In this document: positions 60,184 to 64,000 of the stretch, piece after piece
Numbering within the stretch: position 1 is the first letter of the stretch
How the letters are laid out: each line of letters begins with the position of its first letter
DNA from: JAXHMM01 sp964528445
GTDB lineage: Bacteria; Bacteroidota; Rhodothermia; Balneolales; Balneolaceae
Direction of reading: 5' to 3'
Assembly: GCA_964528445.1 (NCBI GenBank)
Contig: CAZGSL010000001.1
Location: 1 to 64,000, forward strand
Length of the DNA: 64,000 bases
Translations under genes and position numbers: made by a program
The notes under the pieces: generated by a model
The model's database searches: none
Told to the model about the DNA's origin: nothing
Seen by the model: only the letters and a program-made list of their open reading frames with translations

Positions 60184-61998
60184 TCAGCCGCCATTCTCTT
60201 TGCCGTCGTCCAGCTGCCGGTTGATGACCAGCTGCTGACCGATGGACATGACGTTGTAAACCAGGTAGTAGAGACTGAGTCCGGCGGCGAAGTTATTGAA
60301 TATGAAAAGCAGCATGAAGGGGAAGATGTACTTCAGCATCGACATCTGTCCTCCCATGGCACCGCCGCCTCCCATTTCGCCCATGCCTCCCATGACCTTG
60401 CTCTGGAAGAACATCGCCCCGGTCATAAGAAGCACGAAACCCGCAAGCTGGTCTCCCAGAAAGGGAACACTGAAGGGGAGGCTCAGGATATAGTCGGGGG
60501 CCGAAAGGTCGGCCGCCCAGAGAAACTCCTCCTGGCGAATCAGGATGGAGTTCTGGAAAAAGCGCCAGAGGGTCAGGAGGATCGGAAGCTGCAGCAGGTT
60601 GGGCAGGCACCCGCCCAGGGGATTGACGCCCGCCTCCTTGTAGAGTTTCATGGTGGCCTCCTGCTGCTTCTGCGGCTTGTCTTCGTATTTCTCCTGGATC
60701 TCCTTCAGCTTCGGCTGCAGCTCCTTCATGGCAGCCATGCTCTTGTAACTCTTCATGGTGAGCGGGTAGAGGACCATCTTGACCAGCACGCCGAAGAGGA
60801 CGATGGCCAGGCCGATGCTCATGTAGTCGCCGATCCAGTAGAAGTAGGGAATGATAATGTAGCGGACAAGCGGGTCGGAGAACCAGCGGATCCACGAGTA
60901 TCCCACGTCCACCATGTCGTAGGCGTTGGCCACAAAGCCGTCCAGGTTGTAGTAGGACATCGGGCCCGTGTAGAGGCTGAAGTTCGCCACGGTCTCCTGG
61001 GGCAGGTTGATGTTGACGAACGACCGGTAGTCGTGCACCGTGCCTTCGGCTTCCGGGTCGCCGTCTACCGCGGCGGTCATCAGGGCGCCGTCGGTGGGAG
61101 ACTGGGGCCGGATGATCTGTGTAAAGAACTTGGTCCGCGTGGCCACCCAGTCGATATTCCCGCTGATGTTCTGCTCGTCCTCTCCCTGTTCGCTCAGCAT
61201 GAGCTGTGTCAGCTCCTCTCCCGCGTAGACGTAGGAGGAGAGGTAGTAACTCTCCTGGCTGGGATCTCTTTCGGTCAGGTTCAGGGGGGAGGTCCACCCG
61301 AACTCCACGGTGCGGCCCACGATGGTTTCGGTGAGCCCCTGGAACCGGATCTCCAGGTCCATCTGGTGGGAGTCGCCGTAGAGGGTGTATACGTACCGGA
61401 TCTGCGAGCCGTCCTCCAGCTCGAGGGCATAGGTCACGGTCTGCTGCTCGTCCTCCTCCACGGTGAGCGTGTCGCCTTCGGTTACCTGCTGGAACAGCAG
61501 CGACTGGGTCTCCACGTTGAAGTTGCCGGTGGTGAGAAAACCGAGGTTGTAGGCGGAGTGCGTGGTATCCCGAATCATCTGAATGGGACGGTCGTCCCAC
61601 GTGTGGTAATCTTTCAGGGTCAGCTTGCGGGGGCCCGCCCCCAGGTTGGTGAATACGGCACGGTAGAGGGGTGTTTCCACCACCACGTCGCTGGTGTCGG
61701 AGAGGCTCGCGTTGCTGAAGGGGCCCATCCGGGGCGCGGCCTGCTGCTCTTCGGAGGTTGTTTGGGCGGGTTCATCTTCGCCGCCCGTCTCCTGGGTCTC
61801 CTGCTGTGCCAGCGCGGTGTCCTCTCCCGTTTCCGCGGGAGGCCGGGCGGAGTCGGCCTGCACGGCCGCTATGCTGTCCTGCCGCGCCTGCTCTGCCTGC
61901 CGCTGGCGCAACTCCTCTTCGGAGGGCATGGAGACGTACGCCCACGCCACCATCACGATAAAAATAAGAATGAGTCCGGTTACCGTATTGCGATCCAA
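60184..61998 (-). CDS. yidC: Membrane protein insertase YidC
   Basis: 604 residues with a TTG start at 61998; the following 'DRNTVTGLILIFIVMVAWAYVS' is the typical Bacteroidota YidC opening, which fixes the start. Long periplasmic domain (about 90-360) preceded by a Glu/Gln-rich linker, then the five-helix core with 'WIGDYMSIGLAIVLFGVLVKMVLYPLTMKSYKSM' near 395-430, a charged coil 'ELQPKLKEIQEKYEDKPQKQQEATMKLYKEAGVNPLGGCLP' and final helices. It inserts proteins into the inner membrane, alone or with SecYEG. 12 bp after yidD. Confidence 0.97.
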   Translation of the reverse strand: MDRNTVTGLILIFIVMVAWAYVSMPSEEELRQRQAEQARQDSIAAVQADSARPPAETGEDTALAQQETQETGGEDEPAQTTSEEQQAAPRMGPFSNASLSDTSDVVVETPLYRAVFTNLGAGPRKLTLKDYHTWDDRPIQMIRDTTHSAYNLGFLTTGNFNVETQSLLFQQVTEGDTLTVEEDEQQTVTYALELEDGSQIRYVYTLYGDSHQMDLEIRFQGLTETIVGRTVEFGWTSPLNLTERDPSQESYYLSSYVYAGEELTQLMLSEQGEDEQNISGNIDWVATRTKFFTQIIRPQSPTDGALMTAAVDGDPEAEGTVHDYRSFVNINLPQETVANFSLYTGPMSYYNLDGFVANAYDMVDVGYSWIRWFSDPLVRYIIIPYFYWIGDYMSIGLAIVLFGVLVKMVLYPLTMKSYKSMAAMKELQPKLKEIQEKYEDKPQKQQEATMKLYKEAGVNPLGGCLPNLLQLPILLTLWRFFQNSILIRQEEFLWAADLSAPDYILSLPFSVPFLGDQLAGFVLLMTGAMFFQSKVMGGMGEMGGGGAMGGQMSMLKYIFPFMLLFIFNNFAAGLSLYYLVYNVMSIGQQLVINRQLDDGKENGG

Positions 61999-62010
61999 GT
62001 GTGGGAGAGA

Positions 62011-62244
62011 TTAAATATTACGATTTCGGTTCGGGTCGGGCACCGGGTCGTGTCCCCCGCTGCTCCAGGGATGGCAGCGGGCGATGCGCTTGAGGGTAAG
62101 CCAGCCGCCTTTCAGGGTGCCGTGCTGCCGGAGGGCCTCGATGCCGTAATGACTGCAGGTGGGATGGTACCGGCAGCTGCCCGGGAACCAGGGAGAGATA
62201 ATCGCCTGGTAGAGGCGAATAAAGCCGATTAAAAGATATTTCAT
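62011..62244 (-). CDS. yidD: YidD, membrane protein insertion efficiency factor
   Basis: 77 residues. 'LLIGFIRLYQAIISPWFPGSCRYHPTCSHYGIEALRQHG' is the YidD signature with its three-Cys cluster. It is believed to assist YidC-dependent insertion. The start ATG overlaps the rnpA stop by 4 nt (ATGA), and yidC follows 12 bp later. Confidence 0.97.
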   Translation of the reverse strand: MKYLLIGFIRLYQAIISPWFPGSCRYHPTCSHYGIEALRQHGTLKGGWLTLKRIARCHPWSSGGHDPVPDPNRNRNI

Positions 62245-62675
62245 AGTTTCGAGCCGGAAGTGGAAAACATCCTTTCTTTTACCCGTTCCAGCAGGGCGGT
62301 GACCTCCTCCTCGATCTCGTGGTACCCGCCCCCTGTGGTGCGGGCGATCAATGCTCCGTGAAGCGATCCGTTCCCTGAATCTACGGCTTCGGCCAGGGGG
62401 GATTGGTTTTTGCGGAACGCCTCCTTGAGATGGCGCCTCGTCCTGTTCCGCCTGACGGCCTTACCCGTCTTCCGGGGTACGATGAACGCCATCCGGTACT
62501 CCGGCTCTTCAGACGGCTCGATGAGGTACCGCAGGTCGACGTACTTCCCGCCCAGGTGCGAGGCGTGAGGTGAAAATAGGCGCTGAAACCGTTTTTTGCC
62601 TCTGAGAATCCTGCTTTTGGGAAGCGTGCGGTCGGTCCTGGAGGTCGAAGGGAGGTTACTTGGGTCCTTTCTCAT
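62241..62675 (-). CDS. rnpA: Ribonuclease P protein component
   Basis: 144 residues from the ATG at 62675 (a GTG directly before it, at 62678, is possible). A long basic N-terminal extension (about 1-25) precedes the RNase P protein core: 'KKRFQRLFSPHASHLGGKYVDLRYL', 'MAFIVPRKTGKAVRRNRTRRHLKEAFR' with the RNR motif. It binds the RNase P RNA for 5' processing of tRNAs. The 5' end overlaps the rpmH 3' end by 20 bp. Order rpmH-rnpA-yidD-yidC is near universal. Confidence 0.95.
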   Translation of the reverse strand: MRKDPSNLPSTSRTDRTLPKSRILRGKKRFQRLFSPHASHLGGKYVDLRYLIEPSEEPEYRMAFIVPRKTGKAVRRNRTRRHLKEAFRKNQSPLAEAVDSGNGSLHGALIARTTGGGYHEIEEEVTALLERVKERMFSTSGSKL

Positions 62676-62811
62676 CACTGATGGTCAGGCGATGGCGTCC
62701 CTTCTTTCTCCGCTTTTTCAGTATTTTCTTTCCGTTCTTGCTGCTGTTTCGCTTGCGGAATCCGTGCTTGCTCTTTCGTTTTTTGCTGCTCGGCTGGTAG
62801 GTCCGTTTCAT
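62656..62811 (-). CDS. rpmH: 50S ribosomal protein L34
   Basis: 51 residues from the ATG at 62811 (KRTYQPSSKKRKSKHGFRKR...). All the L34 marks are present: the first 'KRTYQPS', 'HGFRKR' and a basic 'GKKILKKRRKKGRHRL'. A 10-residue tail 'TISDEKGPK' extends the usual 45-50 residues. Read directly from the sequence; it is too small for typical callers with length cutoffs. Its last 20 bp overlap the start of rnpA in another frame. Confidence 0.96.
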   Translation of the reverse strand: MKRTYQPSSKKRKSKHGFRKRNSSKNGKKILKKRRKKGRHRLTISDEKGPK

Positions 62812-62944
62812 GGTATCGAGTTTACCTTATTCTGATATTCTATTCGCGCATAGACCCATAATTTAAAAATTTATTCGGACAATAAGAACCCTCATTTAAG
62901 GGTTAGAGCCATTGCGACCTCCCTGGAGAGGGGAATATAGGCTT

Positions 62945-62970
62945 CCTGTTCACTAATAAATTTGAACAGG
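62945..62970 (+). promoter_or_regulatory. secA leader hairpin with a -7-like element
   Basis: CCTGTTCA (62945-62952) and TGAACAGG (62963-62970) form a perfect 8-bp stem around a 10-nt AT-rich loop. The 3' half includes TAAATTTG (62957-62964), an exact match to the Bacteroidota -7 element TAnnTTTG; no TTTG sits 19 nt upstream. If used, transcription would start near 62971, 60 nt before secA. Confidence 0.35.
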
Positions 62971-63029
62971 CAGCACCTAAGCTGTAACTTTCATAATTAC
63001 TCACATTACCTGACGCGAGAAGAAGATTT

Positions 63030-64000
63030 ATGTTTGAAAATTTCACCGATACCGTTGGCGATCTTCTTACCTCCGTTTTCGGCTCCAAGAGCGAACGCGA
63101 CCTGAAGAAGCTCTGGCCCATGGTCGAGGAGATCAGGGCTTTTGAGGATGAAATCAAGAGCCTTTCCGACGAGGAGCTGAGGGAAGAGACCGAAAAATTT
63201 CGCCGTCACGTGGAGGAGGCCACCGCGGAGACGACCGCCCGAATCGAGGAGCTCAAGGCGACGATCAACAATACCGAGGAGGAACTTTCGGTGGATGAGC
63301 ACCGGGAGCTGGCCGAGGAGCTGGAAGAGCTTGAGCAGCAGTGGCTGGACGAAACCGAAGAGGCCCTTGACGAGATCATGCCGCGGGCATTTGCCGTCAT
63401 GAAAGATACCTGCCGGCGGTTCGTGGGCGAAAAATGGGAAGTGGGGGGCAGCATGCAGGAGTGGGACATGATTCCCTACGACGTGCAGCTCATAGGCGGC
63501 GTGGCCATGCACCAGGGTAAGATCGCCGAGATGAAAACGGGCGAGGGGAAAACCCTGGCGGCCATCTTCCCCGCCTACCTGAACGCGCTGGCCGGCCGCG
63601 GCGTGCATATTGTAACGGTGAACGACTACCTGGCCGAAAGGGACGCCGAGTGGAACGAGCCGCTGTTTAATTTTCACGGCCTGGAAGTGGACTGCATCGA
63701 CCGTTACCAGCCCAATTCCGAACAGCGCCGGCAAGCCTACCGGGCCGACATCACCTACGGGACCAACAACGAGTTCGGCTTCGACTACCTCCGTGACAAC
63801 ATGGTGATAAGCTCCGAGCAGCTGGTGCAGCGGGACCACCATTTTTGCATTGTGGACGAGATCGACTCTATCCTGATTGACGAGGCCCGGACGCCCCTCA
63901 TCATCTCCGGACCTGTGCCCGAGGATACCCAGTCGGCCAAGTACGAAGAGTTGAAACCCCGGGTGGAATCGCTGGTAAACGCCCAGAAAAAGCTGGTGGC
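63030..64000 (+). CDS. secA: Preprotein translocase ATPase SecA (5' part)
   Basis: Starts at the ATG at 63030 and runs off the right edge, so about 323 residues are visible. 'SERDLKKLWPMVEEIRAFEDEIKSLSDEELREETEKFRRH' opens the protein; a Glu-rich insertion (about 52-105, 'TTARIEELKATINNTEEELSVDEHRELAEELEELEQQW') extends the N-terminal region compared with E. coli. Then 'MQEWDMIPYDVQLIGGVAMHQGKIAEMKTGEGKTLAAIFPAYLNAL' with Walker A 'MKTGEGKTL', 'GTNNEFGFDYLRDNM' and 'VDEIDSILIDEARTPLIISG' (DEAD-type motif II). SecA drives preproteins through SecYEG. Divergent from rpmH across a 218-bp gap. Confidence 0.97.
   Translation, partial: MFENFTDTVGDLLTSVFGSKSERDLKKLWPMVEEIRAFEDEIKSLSDEELREETEKFRRHVEEATAETTARIEELKATINNTEEELSVDEHRELAEELEELEQQWLDETEEALDEIMPRAFAVMKDTCRRFVGEKWEVGGSMQEWDMIPYDVQLIGGVAMHQGKIAEMKTGEGKTLAAIFPAYLNALAGRGVHIVTVNDYLAERDAEWNEPLFNFHGLEVDCIDRYQPNSEQRRQAYRADITYGTNNEFGFDYLRDNMVISSEQLVQRDHHFCIVDEIDSILIDEARTPLIISGPVPEDTQSAKYEELKPRVESLVNAQKKLV

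Noticed and set aside
60142..62232. 696-residue plus-strand frame covering yidC and yidD
   Set aside because: Antisense shadow; no family pattern, and it opposes two clear conserved genes.

Overview
The window looks like a chromosomal segment from a member of the Bacteroidota/Balneolota-Rhodothermota group, probably a halophile of the Balneolales. This is inference from four things: G+C-rich, acid-rich coding; a YidC beginning DRNTVTG; the short glycogen-synthase-like protein followed by a DUF4270 lipoprotein; and one exact copy of the Bacteroidota promoter (TTTG-N19-TAnnTTTG). Genes are tightly packed on both strands. I see no prophage, insertion sequence, CRISPR array or rRNA. One tRNA (Arg-CCG) is present.

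Layout. 0.1-10 kb: two secreted YceI proteins, a response-regulator remnant, a DoxX protein, an outer-membrane barrel, the nfeD-slipin pair, a PLP decarboxylase, HtpX and a diheme cytochrome c. 10-20 kb: a sensor kinase with a transposase-type HTH at its N-terminus, MscS with DUF432, a third YceI, a second DoxX, a DUF1508 protein, a lipoprotein amidohydrolase, a small barrel protein, tRNA-Arg, an unknown membrane protein and a dienelactone-hydrolase lipoprotein. 20-30 kb: flavin reductase, queA, dinB, a membrane protein with an M15-like domain, a 2H phosphoesterase, glutamate dehydrogenase, a Na+/solute symporter with its own microprotein, and glgB. 30-36 kb: ComA-like phosphosulfolactate synthase, the half-size GlgA homologue, a DUF4270 lipoprotein, an outer-membrane protein and a TPR protein. 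36-48 kb: rho, then a minus-strand run miaA-purS-clpS-purQ-lptB-rhodanese, then dnaN with a SAM hydrolase and a methyltransferase, then argS, radC, amn and a divergent NUDIX gene. 48-64 kb: topA with an unknown partner gene, malic enzyme, an M1 peptidase, dnaX-ybaB-recR, an Xaa-Pro peptidase, an HsdR-N-type nuclease-like protein, the conserved rpmH-rnpA-yidD-yidC block, and the start of secA, which runs off the right edge.

How the genes work together. Most are housekeeping: replication and repair (dnaN, dnaX, recR, ybaB, dinB, radC, topA), RNA and translation (rho, argS, queA, miaA, rnpA, rpmH), envelope biogenesis (yidC, yidD, secA, lptB) and membrane or stress quality control (nfeD, slipin, htpX, mscS, clpS). 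The less ordinary parts are the HTH-PAS-HisKA_2 kinase, a clear dnaX frameshift signal together with loss of the DnaX zinc module, the symporter microprotein, the degenerate GlgA/DUF4270/barrel/TPR cluster, a protein beside topA ending in a clamp-binding-like peptide, and a possible pseudoknot near 23.6 kb. I did not find an obvious complete new defence or biosynthetic system. All family calls were made by reading the translated sequence, with no database search.
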